DNA of 64,000 nt from the NCBI GenBank assembly GCA_948567375.1, contig OX419757.1, forward strand, positions 39,556,001 through 39,620,000. Reading direction: 5' to 3'. The stretch's first letter is position 1. Every line of letters starts with the position of its first letter. The stretch is from Lunularia cruciata. Lineage: Eukaryota > Streptophyta > Marchantiopsida > Lunulariales > Lunulariaceae. A program made the translations under genes and the position numbers. A model generated the notes under the pieces. That model was not told where the DNA came from. It did no database searches and worked only from the letters and a program-made list of their open reading frames with translations. Positions 12,401 to 24,100 of the stretch are shown in pieces.

Positions 12401-13930
12401 CCCTATCACGACGACTTGATTTGAAGTCTCTTCTTCTCATCACATTGGCAATTATGAAGGTTCAATTGACTCAAAAGTCCAAATCAAGTTTAAGATAACT
12501 CTATAACAAGATCCTTTCTTTTAGATGGTACAAGGTCTTCTTGCAACATGTGACAAGGAGTACAATACCTTCTCCTACAAGGAATGCCTTCTATTCTATG
12601 AGAACCAAATTTATGTTCCAACCAAGGGTGATCTACGACTTATACGCCTCCAAGAAGCCCATGACTTACCAATCACTTCTCACATGGGTGAGGACAAGAC
12701 CTTGGGTATCCTCAAACACAAATGGTGGTAGCCCAGTTTGATACAAGATGTTTGAGAGTTTGTCCAATTGTGTGAGAGCTGCCAATGCAACAAGGCCAAC
12801 ACCCAGAAACCAAGTGGACTCCTTCAATCACTTCCCATTCCATTTGCTCGGTGGGAACACGTGAGCTTGGATCTCATCACATCCTTGCCCAAGACAAAGC
12901 AAGGTCACATGGCAATTGTGGTGTTTGTGGACAAGCTTAGTAAGCATATCCATTTGGCACTAACCTTTGATACCGTGTATGCTCCAACATTAGCACAAAT
13001 CTACTTTGATAATGTCTTTAAGCATCATGGGATGACGCATGTACTCATCTCTAACCGTGATCCTTGATTCACTAGAAAGTTTTGACAAGCACTCTTCCAA
13101 ATACTTGGCATCAAGCTTGCTTTTTCCACGGCCTATCATCCTTGAATTGATGGACAAACTAAACATGCAAATTGTACCTTGGAGGATATATTTTGTGCTT
13201 TTGTCAACATTTACCATACTAATTGGGATGAATGTGTTACAATTGCAAAGTTTGCATACAATAATTTCAAACATACAAACATTGAATTCTCTCCTTTCTT
13301 CCTCAATTTTGGCTAAGATCCACTTGTTCCAAATTCCATTCTTTCTCCTCCTCCATCTCATGTCCCTCATACTTCAACCTTCTTGACCATCGTATCACAA
13401 TCCCTTCAACAAGCCAAATCTCACCTCCTTGTTGCCCAAAATTGTGAGAAGCAATATGAAGATCACCATCATCATGATCTCACCTTTCAAGTTGGTGATA
13501 AGGTCATGCTTTTGTCTAGTAACCTACCCTTCCAACTTGATACCCAAGTACGTAAACTTGCTTCTAATTGGATAGGACCCCTTGATGTCACCCAAATCAT
13601 CTCTCTTGTTGCTTATCCACTTACCCTACCTTGTCATATGCGCATCCACCCTATCTTTCACATTTTTAAGTTGAAACCCTTTGTTCCTAACCCATCTTCC
13701 TTTTCCTCGTGTCCAAACCTCCTCCTCCTCTCATTCCTATCAATGATCATGAGGAGTACAAAGTTGATCATATCCTTGCACTTCACTACCTCCAACAAGG
13801 CCACCAACACCATATGGAGTACAAGGTCCTTTGGAAAGAGTATCCCCTTCATGATGCCACATGGGAACCTCTTTCTCACCTCTAGAATGCACAAACAGCC
13901 ATCTTGGAATTTGAAGCTTTGTTGGCGATG
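9460..13930 (+). pseudogene. B1 gag-pol-chromodomain pseudogene
   Basis: In order: Gag with a damaged knuckle (about 10230-10290, CFYYCQIGYSIIEC); a protease region followed by a conserved YDVILGLPWLE segment (about 10678-10716); RT with KKDG and a FLDD catalytic box (11638-11650); RNase H; and integrase at 12768-13190. In integrase the second catalytic residue reads N (ISNRDP, normally SDRDP) and the third reads K (DGQTKHAN, normally GQTER). A chromodomain (about 13748-13893) follows, with EEYKVDHIL, YKVLWKEY and ATWEP giving the three aromatic cage positions. It is a dead copy by several independent lesions. Confidence 0.88.
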
Positions 13931-13960
13931 AGGATGTCACCAACTAGCGATGGGGGAATA

Positions 13961-14347
13961 TGTAACAATATGGAGTTTAGCAATGAAGTTAGTTCAGACT
14001 AACAAAGTAGTGCATAATAAAATTAACCTACAATTTTCCAGAAGTATCTAGGAAGCTTCCAAGTTAGTTTAGCTTGCATCCCAAGTAGGTAGCTTCTAGA
14101 AGCTTTCAACTAGCTTAGCTTGCTTGCCAAGTAGATGGCTTCTAAAGGGAAGCTTCTTGGTTAACTTGGCTTGTATTCCAAGAAAACAGCTCAAGGAAAC
14201 TTCTTGAGAAACTTCTCAAGAGCCTTGTATCCTCCCTATAAATACCTGAGCTGAACCTCATGCTAGGCATTTGGAGTTTCCCACACTCAAGTGTACCAAA
14301 GTGATCTTCCATTCTCCTCTTTCTCTCCTTGATCACGGTCTTTTATA
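13961..14347 (+). repeat. 3' LTR of B1
   Basis: 387 bp starting TGTAACAATATGGAG and ending TCTTTTATA, where the terminal CA is mutated. It is shorter than the 425-bp B2 LTRs because of small deletions. TATA-like CTATAAATACC occurs at about 14236-14246, downstream of AAGCTTC-type repeats. Confidence 0.85.
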
Positions 14348-15393
14348 GGGGCAAAGTGAACCATCACCTTCAAAAGTAAATTGAAATCTATTAGCGGTGA
14401 AAGTGATTTAAGTTTTCTTCTTTCCATAATGCGCCACAATGGGTGATAAGACCCTTTGTTGGGAGTAGTTCATACCCAAGAGGTTAATAGGAAATACTAA
14501 ACAAACTATGACATTCTGACACTTCCTTTCATTTCTAGCTAGTATCCTTGAGGGACCAATCTATTCTTATCATTTTTCCTATTAGCATATCTAAATTGAG
14601 CTATCATAATAAAGGTGGACCATTTAGACCTCCACAGGATCGAGCGATTGAGCAGTCCTATATAGGTGTAAAACACCCCAAAGTAGGTCAGGATCAACAC
14701 GCAGGTGGTCTGTATCGTTCTTTATGTTGTTATTGAATCAGATATCGACTTTTAAATTACTGTAAGTAAAGTGTGTGGAAATGCTTTTATGTGTAGGTTA
14801 GTCAGTCTCTGATCCACATTAAAACTCAGTGTGGCCATATGAACCCAGCATGAAGACACAGTCAACCATCTGTTCGAAGTGATCATGAGTGAAAACCAAG
14901 TGTACCGTTGACTGCTTACACAGAACACCCTGTTCGTTCATGGATAGGTACATACTTTCCCCGTGTAAAGACAACGGTAGAGGAATATATGAGAGAAAGT
15001 TGGGAAAGTAGAAAACAAACACTCAAGGAAGGGTCCCAACAAAAGAGGATAGATATGAAGTGGCTATAACAGTGGAAGGAAAGGAAAATGAACATTATTG
15101 CGAGAGTCTGCTGTAGCCTCCTGCGTTCCATGGGTTGACATTTCCACACGTGGGCTTGCATTCTTCTCGGTACTTGTGGGGAGGAACAAATATCTAACAT
15201 CACGTCAGGTTTACAAAACTTGGGTTGAAATTTTGGCTGCAATCTCATTGTTCCCGCATGAAGTGGAAAAGTTTCCGGGGTAGTCTATCGTAGAAAGAGA
15301 AAATCGGACCCTAACATCCGCGAGAAGACGAATCTTCTGGTCATACGAGGTTAAAGCACCAGTCACGTTGGTGGATCCAGAACTTGGGGCTAT
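14348..15393. other. Unassigned intergenic sequence
   Basis: No gene, RNA or repeat was recognised. Base composition is less AT-rich from about 14900 onward, where it merges into the region with the hypothetical frame at 15686-16414. Confidence 0.5.
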
Positions 15394-15685
15394 GTGTCAT
15401 CAAAGTCTTCCGTAGTGATTCTTTTTATAAGTAGGCATGGGCACTCTAGAAGGCATGTGACCTTGAAAAATTATACCTCTTGTGCGTTGGTCTTCACTAC
15501 AGAGCAGGCCTTTCAAGTTTTCCGTGGTCATGAACTCCTTCATGTCTATCAACCTGACTTTGTACTGATCACCCTATGTTCATGAAATCCTATCCTTATC
15601 CTATTTCCTTCTGTTCTCTTATACAGATTCTCATCACTGAAATTTCTCGAATATTTGGCTGTTCTGACTATCAATTGGCCGTACA

Positions 15686-16414
15686 TTGTTGCATTGCAAC
15701 CAAATTTCGACCAAATTTCGACAAAACCAGCATGCACCGTGGAACCTTCTACTTCTCGATCTCTCAACAGCGGACGAAGTCCTAAATTTTCTGGCAGAAC
15801 CGGAGATGACGACAAGATGGGAGAAGTTCAGAAACCGGGAGGGAGTACAGCAAGCATGCGTATGCTTGGAGAAAGCTGTTCATCTTCATACAGTCTGGTT
15901 CCTGTTTTTCGCTGCCTCGGCAAGAGCTTTAGTGTTCGCAGGAGTTTCGGTTAAGTGGGCTCTTTTTATCCTAGGATTACAAGTTTGTTCCATTCTTTTC
16001 GTAAAGATAAGCAGAGTGACAGGTGGTGGAAACGTAGTAGATGCTCATGATAAGAATTTCACATTCTCGAAACTCCGATTAGTCTTCACTACCGAGACAA
16101 TTGTTCATATTTTCCTTTCAGTTCATGCGAATCTTCTGTGTCGTGACCGATTAGTATATCAATTGACTTGGATAACTCTTGCTCTCGGTTCTTTTTTCCT
16201 AGTGGTCCTTCAAACAAAGAAAACATTCATAGGGAGATCTGCGGATAAAGAGGCGCTGATTTCCGATCTGAGTTTGGAGCGAGGAGATGGAAGCTTGTTA
16301 AGAAAGCAGATGTCTCAAGGTGAATATTGTACCAATGGTGGTGATGCACGCGATTCGACAAAACGCAATCTCGAGGGATCTCGGGTACGAGAGGGGAGCC
16401 AATCAGCTAGCTAA
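15686..16414 (+). CDS. Hypothetical membrane protein (242 residues), unverified
   Basis: Open frame of 242 codons. Residues of about 65-105 and 160-180 are strongly hydrophobic (segments such as WFLFFAASARALVFAG and WITLALGSFFLVVL), suggesting two or three membrane helices. The C-terminal third is polar and low in structure. No family was recognised. A related phrase, VFTTE followed about 12 residues later by a LL, occurs upstream at about 15490-15540 and again inside this frame, hinting at an internal duplication. The true start or exon structure is unknown, and the upstream frame may be part of the same gene. It could also be a chance ORF or a pseudogene. Confidence 0.25.
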   Translation: MLHCNQISTKFRQNQHAPWNLLLLDLSTADEVLNFLAEPEMTTRWEKFRNREGVQQACVCLEKAVHLHTVWFLFFAASARALVFAGVSVKWALFILGLQVCSILFVKISRVTGGGNVVDAHDKNFTFSKLRLVFTTETIVHIFLSVHANLLCRDRLVYQLTWITLALGSFFLVVLQTKKTFIGRSADKEALISDLSLERGDGSLLRKQMSQGEYCTNGGDARDSTKRNLEGSRVREGSQSAS

Positions 16415-17495
16415 ATCTTTCAAAATCTGAGTTCACTAGCGTGATCTTGTTTTTGGATGCAAATTTCCGAGTCACTCAAGGCTTGATGTCTGCACAATCT
16501 GGAATTTCGTGTAAGAAACTAGCTTTCAGCATATACACATCCGATGACAAAGATGCAGTTTATAAAGCACTCTAGCGATCCTAGTTCTGTTGGAATCTAA
16601 ATTTCAGTTGATTGGGCGTCCAAATTTCTGGAGTGCAGAAATGCACAAAATCTGGTGACGAGTACGGCGTTCCCAGCTGTCGAGAAATTCGATGTTTGCA
16701 CAAGGTTCCTCATATCGGGGCTTAGCTCCAATTTAACCCCTATGTAAAGTTATGTCTCACCCTTGTACGGCTTGATGGTGGCTTGACTGCGTATTCGTGT
16801 ATTCTACGCGGTAGCCTTTCTCCCTCTATTCAACCCTTAACGCAGAACGGGTAAAACTGAGCTACCTAGGTAAAGGCCAATTCGACGTAACTCTAGATAA
16901 AGCCGAGTCGTTCCATTAGATAATTTGTTAAAATTCATGTAGAGCAAACTAGAGACATTATTCTCGAGTAATGGGTTACAAAGATTATGGGTTATTTATA
17001 AAGATATGTAAATAACTCAAACAAAGAGGCACGCCTACAATAACAAGAAGGAAGGAGAAGGCATATGTATATGACAATAGTTTTATAAATAAGGTGATGC
17101 TTTTTTATGCTCATTTTGTTTCTTTATTTATTAATTTTATCATTTTATAATTTAATTTATAAAAGATAAAATACATATTTATGATATGTATTTAAAATAT
17201 ATATAATATGATACATATTTTAGATTAATATGATTATTTAATTTTAAATATGAGGATTTCATTTTATAACAAAAGAGGCTTAGCTAAGATCAACCATGAA
17301 TTCTACAACGTACTCTATTCTTTTTTTATTTGGATTATTATTTCATTTTCTATGAAAATCTCATAATTCTAACCTTGTAAATTTTTTAGGTCAATACAAA
17401 AGTTCAATCTTGTTACCTATTATATATTGGTTTCTCTAAAGACATATAGTTGAAAAATCATATTCATATTTATTAAGTTTCTATCATGCATATAT
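16415..17495. other. Intergenic, AT-rich in its second half
   Basis: No gene recognised. From about 17090 to 17480 the sequence is very AT-rich with ATACATATTT-type repeats. Confidence 0.5.
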
Positions 17496-18115
17496 ACATA
17501 GCTACACAACATACATCGTTGTCAACATCGTACACAATAGAAGCACAACTCACACATAAGTCATACATAGACTCTAAAGTGCGACAATAATCAGATTGTT
17601 TACTTCTCAACTCAACTCAGATCAGTACTTGATCTAAATTGAGTCACTAATTATAGTCAAGCCACACCCACTCCAACATAGAGAATCCAAGTGATGCTCG
17701 CCGGCATCTATCCACAATAGGTAGGAACTCGAAGGTTCAACATCAAAGAAGTGAGCTCTTTGGAACTGCACTTCAAAAGTATGCCCCCGGGACTTGAGCT
17801 AGGTTTGAAACCCTAATGGTCCCGCTGACGGCACACTCGACGGTGCGAACGGTGCAAAGTGTGGTGAGCCCCACCGTGAAATCAGTACCCTGAATACCAA
17901 ATCTGACCGTCGGAAAGTAGTCACTGAGAAACTACTGAAATAACTCTAACTACTATCACTAAAACTCTAGTGTCCGGGCAACTAGATGCGACACTACAAA
18001 TGGTGTGACAGCTGTCTTGCGTATTTACATCGCTACACAACATACATCGTTGTCAACATCATACACAATAGAAGCACAACTCACACATAAGTCATACATA
18101 GACTCTAAAGTGCCA
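17496..18115. repeat. About 90-bp direct repeats flanking a partial LTR
   Basis: A block starting CATAGCTACACAACATACATC (17496-17583) recurs almost unchanged at about 18028-18115 (CATCGCTACACAACATAC). Both blocks end ACTCTAAAGTGC. The partial 3' LTR of element C (17586-18010) lies exactly between them. A 90-bp repeat is far too long to be a target site duplication, so a rearrangement is likely. Confidence 0.8.
17586..18010 (-). repeat. Partial 3' LTR of C
   Basis: Matches 26803-27252 of the right LTR (shared blocks such as AATCAGATTGTTTAC, CAAGCCACACCCACTCCA and CTAGTGTCCGGGCAACTAGATG). It ends GTGACA like the right copy. Only about 425 bp are present; the remaining ~870 bp of the long right LTR are missing beyond 17586. 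Confidence 0.82.
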
Positions 18116-18286
18116 CATTCGCCTCCCTAGCTGGCGGTTAGGTCCCTCTAACTCCAGATAGCCATCTACTCTAAGTATATGGTATACCCTATGATGTGCA
18201 AAGATCAGGGGGCCGGGTGCTATGGAGCCCCATCATTAGTCGCATGTATGCACTCTATACCACATAAAGAATGAACTAGCTATAGG

Positions 18287-18586
18287 TCAAGTACATCTAG
18301 GACATAACCATTGTCCTCGAGGAACCACCGTGAGGGGAGGAGTCATACATGCCATATGCCATCCTCTCGAACAGCTATCACACACTAACATAGTAGCAGC
18401 TCCATCAGAAGAGCCACATAACATACACCTCAAGCCTGCACGTACAAGTGCCAAGCTTGGGTCCATAGTACCATCAATGTTTGGGAGATGGCATGGCGCA
18501 CAATTGCACACATGATCCTTCCAAACAACACCATCATGTCCTTCCAACACAAGGACTCCAGATGGCAAAACCTCACGTACTCTCAA
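18287..18586 (-). pseudogene. PHD finger at the C-terminus of the element C polyprotein
   Basis: 99-codon open segment. Residues 1-45 look like the tail of a gypsy integrase (VLVLEGHDG, then a CAPCHLPN block). Residues 54-98 form a complete C4HC3 PHD finger: C54-x2-C57-x11-C69-x2-C72-x4-H77-x2-C80-x14-C95-x2-C98, with the conserved tryptophan two residues before C95. PHD fingers bind histone H3 tails in known proteins, so a role in steering integration to chromatin is a reasonable inference, as for the chromodomain of chromoviruses. The frame between this segment and the integrase core (18590-18876) is broken, so the product is not made as part of a full polyprotein here. Confidence 0.8.
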
Positions 18587-18589
18587 GAT

Positions 18590-21180
18590 AGTGCGGCCTA
18601 TCGAAACATCAAGTGTTGTTGGTGTTGTCTGCTATAGATACACATAATATCCTGGATGAAATCAATGGATGGAGGGTCTATAACCTCCTCCTTGAATGGT
18701 AGCATAGCATAAAGTATCTCTATACTGAGCAATCACCAAGTTCTCAAATGCCATTGGCATCACTCTCCGAAAGATCTCTGCCCGTTGAGAACATGCGCTC
18801 ATCCATACATCTGGGTCATCCAAGTCCAAAACTACAGTAGCATCTCAACAAATGGCTATAGGTAAATGTGGATCTTTTATCCATAGAGTAGGAAGTAAGG
18901 AGAGAAGGATGCTAAGGAGGCTTTCCGGCTGAACCGATAGCCCATGGCCAACCAAGGTAACTGGAGATCCCAATCTCCCAAGTGGCCTCTCAGCAAACCA
19001 TACTTTTGCAATTCTCTCTTCACAGTCTGAACCACTCTCTTTGCTAAGCCATCTACCTCAGGGTGATCTCGGGAGGTAGTACAATGATCAATCAAAGCCT
19101 TGTCACACAAGACCTGAAACTCTCCCAAGAACTCTGTACCCTGGTCAATCAAAACCTCAGCTAATGCACCAAAATGACTAAGAACTCGATCCAAGAACGA
19201 GTAAGTTGTCCCTTCACTAGACTTGTCAAGAAGTGCCACCAACTCAATCCACTTGGAGAAGTGCTCTACCATCACCAAAACATACCAATGATGTCTCACA
19301 GTTAGCGGTAAAGGTCTAGCAAAGTCCAAAATTTAACGGTAACCCAATCCCATAATAGGTAATGGGTGCAACTATGGCGTAGGAGCATTGAATGATGCTC
19401 TAACTCAGTCACAAACCACACATCTGGCAACAAACTTTTGTGCCTCCGTCTGCATACTGCGCCACCAATAGTGCCTTTGGAGTAAGCTATATGTACGCTT
19501 TACTCCAAAATGTCCTAGCTCCTCATGAGCATGACGAACCAACTGTGGTCTTTGATATGGAAGTGGTACTACTTGCACTGGTACTACTCTATCATCCTCC
19601 CATACACACAAAAGGTGTCTACCCTCCAATCTGAACCGTTTGGCTTGCTGAAGAACATGGTCTCTCTCCTTGGCCCTAACTTTGCCACCCACAACACCAG
19701 TGCAAAGATATTCCATTACTAATACATCAACATGAATGTCTCACTGAACTATACCGATATCTTCACTCTCCGGATTTGTGAACTCAATAACTCCTCTTGT
19801 ATGTGCTGAGAGAGGTACCACCAAAGCCTCAAAAAATATACACAGAAAGGCATATGCATGCCAACCTGGCACCATCTCCTCATTTGTCTCACCATGCCAA
19901 CGTGCTCCAGTCTGATCCTGTTGGCTAGGACATGGGTTTTTACTCAACCCATCTGCATCACGGTTCACCACTCCAAGTCTATGAACAACCGTGAAATCAT
20001 ACTCCTATAAAATTGGAGCCCATTGTGCAAGCTTCCCTAAAAGCTTGTTGGACTCCATCAACCACTTCACCAGTTGATGATCAGTTATGAGAGTGAAAGG
20101 GTTACCAAATAGGTAACATCGGAAATGTGATACTGCCCAAATTGCTACCAAGCACTCTCCCTCATATGAACTATACTTCACCTCCGCTGAATTGTTGGAG
20201 CGACTAGCATATGCCACCACAAACTCCTTCTCCTCATCATCATGTTGGGTGAGCACCGCTCCATGCCCCAACACATTCCAATTAGTATGAACTTGAAATG
20301 GTCATCCTCTGATTGGTCTCCTCAAAATAGGAGCAGATGTCAACCTCTCCTTGAGCTCTACAAAAGCTCTCTCTTGCTCATCTCCCCAACACCACTCTTG
20401 TGTAAGCTTGGTCAGATTTGTCAAGGCCTTGGCAATGGCACTAAATCCTCTAACATAGCGGTGATAGAAGTTTGCCAACCCAAGGAATGCTCACACTCTA
20501 CTCACATCTGGAGGCCGAGGAATATGTGCAATAGCCTCTAACTTGGTCTGCTGAACACCAAGTCCTCCGGGGTAGATAGTGTGACCCAAATACTCAACCT
20601 GCTCATGGAAGAACCTACATTTCCCTGGATGTAATTTGAGTCCATGAGATCTCAACCTATCAAACACCTCCAACAACTATCCCTCATGCTCCTCCATAGT
20701 AGTGCTATAGACCAAAATGTAATCAATATAGCACTGAGCAAAATCCAATCTAGCTAGGATCCTATCCATGCCCCTCTAGAACTCAACAAGAGTGTTCTTT
20801 AATCCAAACGGTAAGAACCTCCACTAATATAACACATCCTTGCCGTGAAAATCAATAACCCAGAATGTTGTCTTGGACTTATCCTCCTCCATGATCAACT
20901 ACTGATGATATCCCGCTCAAAGATCCAAAGTACTGAAGACCTTTGCATACCCAATTGCATCAAAAATCTCCTCTGGTATAGGCATGGCATACCGATCAGC
21001 CTTGGTCTGTCGGTTGATAGGATGGTAATCTCTATACATCCGCCTATATGTGTAGTTGCCATGCATATCCTTCTTGGCTGGCATCACTATTGCTGATGCA
21101 TACTCTCCATGTGAAATCTCCTCCAAACCAGCCTCAAAAAGGTCACTACTCCGGCTTTGAATCAATGTCCTCTCCATGTC
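18590..21180 (-). pseudogene. Element C pol: RT, RNase H, integrase (broken)
   Basis: RT: 20917-21177 has YRMYRDYHPIN-like and FSTLDL motifs. The catalytic box near 20722-20740 reads YIDY, so the second aspartate is lost. The RT connection (20491-20676) includes KLHPGKCRFF and VEYLGHTI. RNase H is at 20005-20274 (YASRSNN, YEGECLVAIWA, TDHQLVKWL). The integrase HHCC domain is at 19405-19716 (HEELGHFG and CVVC). The integrase core is at 18877-19329 with IDQGTEF, but the third catalytic position reads K in GLAKRVVQ (normally E). Internal stops separate these blocks, so the copy is inactive. Confidence 0.87.
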
Positions 21181-24100
21181 ACTATAGCGATAAGGACATC
21201 AGAAAACTGGTGTATCGCTAGTCAACTCAATCCGTATACTAGGTCCCTTTGGAGCACACAAATCCTTCATATAGAAAGCAAAACAACTTGTGTGGCTCCT
21301 CAAGAACCTCCAAACCCTCCGTCTTTCCTCTCCAATAAGCTTGGGTCCAAGATCTAGCTCCCAAGTATCCTTTGTAACTATCGTAGGAGTGGAAGACGTA
21401 TTGACTGGCTACTACAAAAGGCCCTTGGGAGCAATAGTGTCATGCCCCCTACCACTAGAGGTCCCAACCTCTGTGTGAAAAACTCCCTCCACTCTGGCTA
21501 CAAGCTCCATACATCTTCTAGCTGCATCCCAAGTGTAATCCAAGTAGCCCACGCTCACCTAGATGGACTCCAAGTAGACCACTCTCCCTAATAGCTAATG
21601 GTTGTGTCCCAAGAATACCATGTCCACTCGGTCCATCACCCCTAACATGTGTCTGAATCATCTTGATCGGCATAGGGCTCACAAGTGTCCGAGTGGTGAT
21701 GCCTATCAATTGCATCCTACACTGCTCTGCCAAGCCAAGGCTGATAATCCTTGTCAAACAGTTCAGGTCCATAGCCTGACCTAAAACCTGACGCCTCAAT
21801 GCCTCGGACACTGTTGGAACAGCGGTAATACCAGTGCAAAAACCCATTGCCTGCTCTCTCTCATCAATGTTGGGCTTCACCAACTGCTATAACTATGAAT
21901 CCCAAACAAGTCCAGGTCCTGCCTCTCGAGAAGCATGAGAGCCTGGGAAACTCATGAGTGTGGGAAATGTTGCTTTAGGCTGTCCCACTAGGTTCACCAC
22001 TGCCATAGGTGACCTATTAGCCACTACCACCGTCTGAGACTGATGCCCAACATCCAAGATGTCATCAACAAGGATGTGGTCAAGTCGCTGAATCCCATCA
22101 TAAGCACGTTGTAAAACCTCTCTGGGTAAGAGGTTTGTCCACCAAAGACAAAGATGATGAGCTTGTGATCCCACTCTGGTTGCATCTAACAATATAGCAT
22201 GTCCCATCTATACTCACCACCACTCTGGTGCAAGAATCACCCATCAAAGGCATGTTCTCCAAAAGGTAAGCTGGAGAAACGGACTGATGAACCTAGAGAT
22301 GTTGTAGTATCCATAACATCTCCCCAAATACACCAGAATGAGGATCCTGAAGACCCAAACCGTGGCCCGCACATGTATGTCCTTGACATGGCTATCAAAA
22401 AATCCCCAAGTGAATAGGCCCATGTCTCTCTAGGTCATGCGCCCCCAATAAGGACATATCTGTTGGTAGGGCCTTTTGGTAACCTCTGACTACTGATATC
22501 GGTAATAGCTCCGGATACCGATAGGTCAAGTGTGCCACATGATGTAGAGAGACTCACATAGCAGTCTTATCTCTCTCTACATACAAGTACCTCTATACTT
22601 GTATACCCGCCTGTAACACCGTAGCTAGTCCGGTGCTAATCCCACCAAACAACTCCAATAGACAAATCCCCTCTACTAGATATTGCCAAGCAATGAGTGT
22701 GGTATCCAGAGGTGTCAAAGAAATTGACTCTGGACGTTCATCCTCACACTCATCTCTTGATGGTACAAAGGCTCCAGTCCAAGCTTGATGCACCAACCGA
22801 TCTGCATGTTGTTACAATGCCTCCTCAGAACTCCACAATGTAACATCCAAGGTGGATGGAACAATCCCACTTGTACTCCAAATCTGAGTGATCTCCTTTG
22901 GTATTGGAATATCCTCTGCATGGGTGTTCCTTTCCAACAAATCACCAGGCCAAGTAACTGCACCACTGAAAGCTAAAATTGATGCTGCCATGGTCCCGAA
23001 CTATAGTGAGCCAAGATTGCCACTAGTGAAGCGTACTGGTAGGCAACATACTCGTCCCTCACCAGATTTCCAACCAGGTCTATAGGAGGTTGTCTCCTCC
23101 CAATAGTCAATACTGAAACCCATGGGGTATAACACTACTCTCTCAACTAGCACATCATATGACTGAGCTATTGTCGCAATGGCTTGAGCTCTCACCATTG
23201 AGCTATCAGTCTGATGACCAGCTGAACCTAAACAACAAGCTCCCCACGTGTGATGTATTGTGTCAAACCACCACCTAGAGATGTTTGGATCTGAAATGGA
23301 CACCTCTCCACATTGGTCTTCCGTAACTCCAGACCAACCAGTGCAGCCTTCCCCAACATAAGAGGTTGTACACCAGAGTCTAACAAGACTCTCTATGGTG
23401 TATAGACCTTCCTTGAAGGTCCTACCAAACAGAAAATCCCCCTCTGGTTATCCAATAGGACAACACCAAGTGTGAACCGTGCTCTCTCAAAGGCCGGTCT
23501 AGCTGACAACTCCTCCAGTCTAGCCGTTGTTGCCTGCCATAAACCATTGGTTGCTGAACAGATCCCATGCTCCTCAACCAAGTCAGCTCCACTATCAACC
23601 ACCTCTGCTCTAGTAGTAGGAACCGCATCATCCCTACTCTCACAAAGCGTGGTAGCCAACCAGAACATTGGGGTTGGGTCAACTCCCAATGTAAACATGT
23701 CATTGGCCAAAAACAAAGGACGCCGCATAATCAGCTGAGCCGCCCCCAACATCATGCTAGACTCAATCTGTGTAGTTGCTAGTGGTTGACTAGCAGGTAG
23801 TCCATCATGCACTCCATCACCACCTACCACACCTACACTAGGACATCTAGGAACCATGGATGTCGTCTACAATGCCTCAGATAGCGTGAAAGACTATGGA
23901 AGTCTGACTTGTCTTCCAACCTCTCCTCTTTGTGGGTCCAACTCCACTGATGCTCCTCTAGGCTCTAGAGCACGTACTACAGTCCTAGTCACTGCTGCAG
24001 ATGCATCCACCTGTGTTGCTCCCCACATGAAATCCAAAGCATCTCTGCCACCAGCATATGAGATTGGAAGCTTCAGCACCCAAATCTGATCTCCTCTGAG

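Larger units (their letters stand above)
8925..14347 (+). mobile_element. Ty3/gypsy chromovirus B1 (family B), decayed
   Basis: Plus-strand element with a truncated 5' LTR, an initiator-Met-like primer site (9191-9202, TGGTATTAGAGC), gag, protease, RT, RNase H, integrase, a chromodomain and a 3' LTR. It aligns along its length with B2 (38708-52182). Numerous stops and frameshifts make it non-coding. The chromodomain after integrase places it in the chromovirus branch. Confidence 0.9.

Noticed and set aside
22190-23860. Several 70-150 codon frames on both strands
   Set aside because: They overlap the decayed gag-protease region of element C. None gives a recognisable domain apart from the protease linker on the minus strand.
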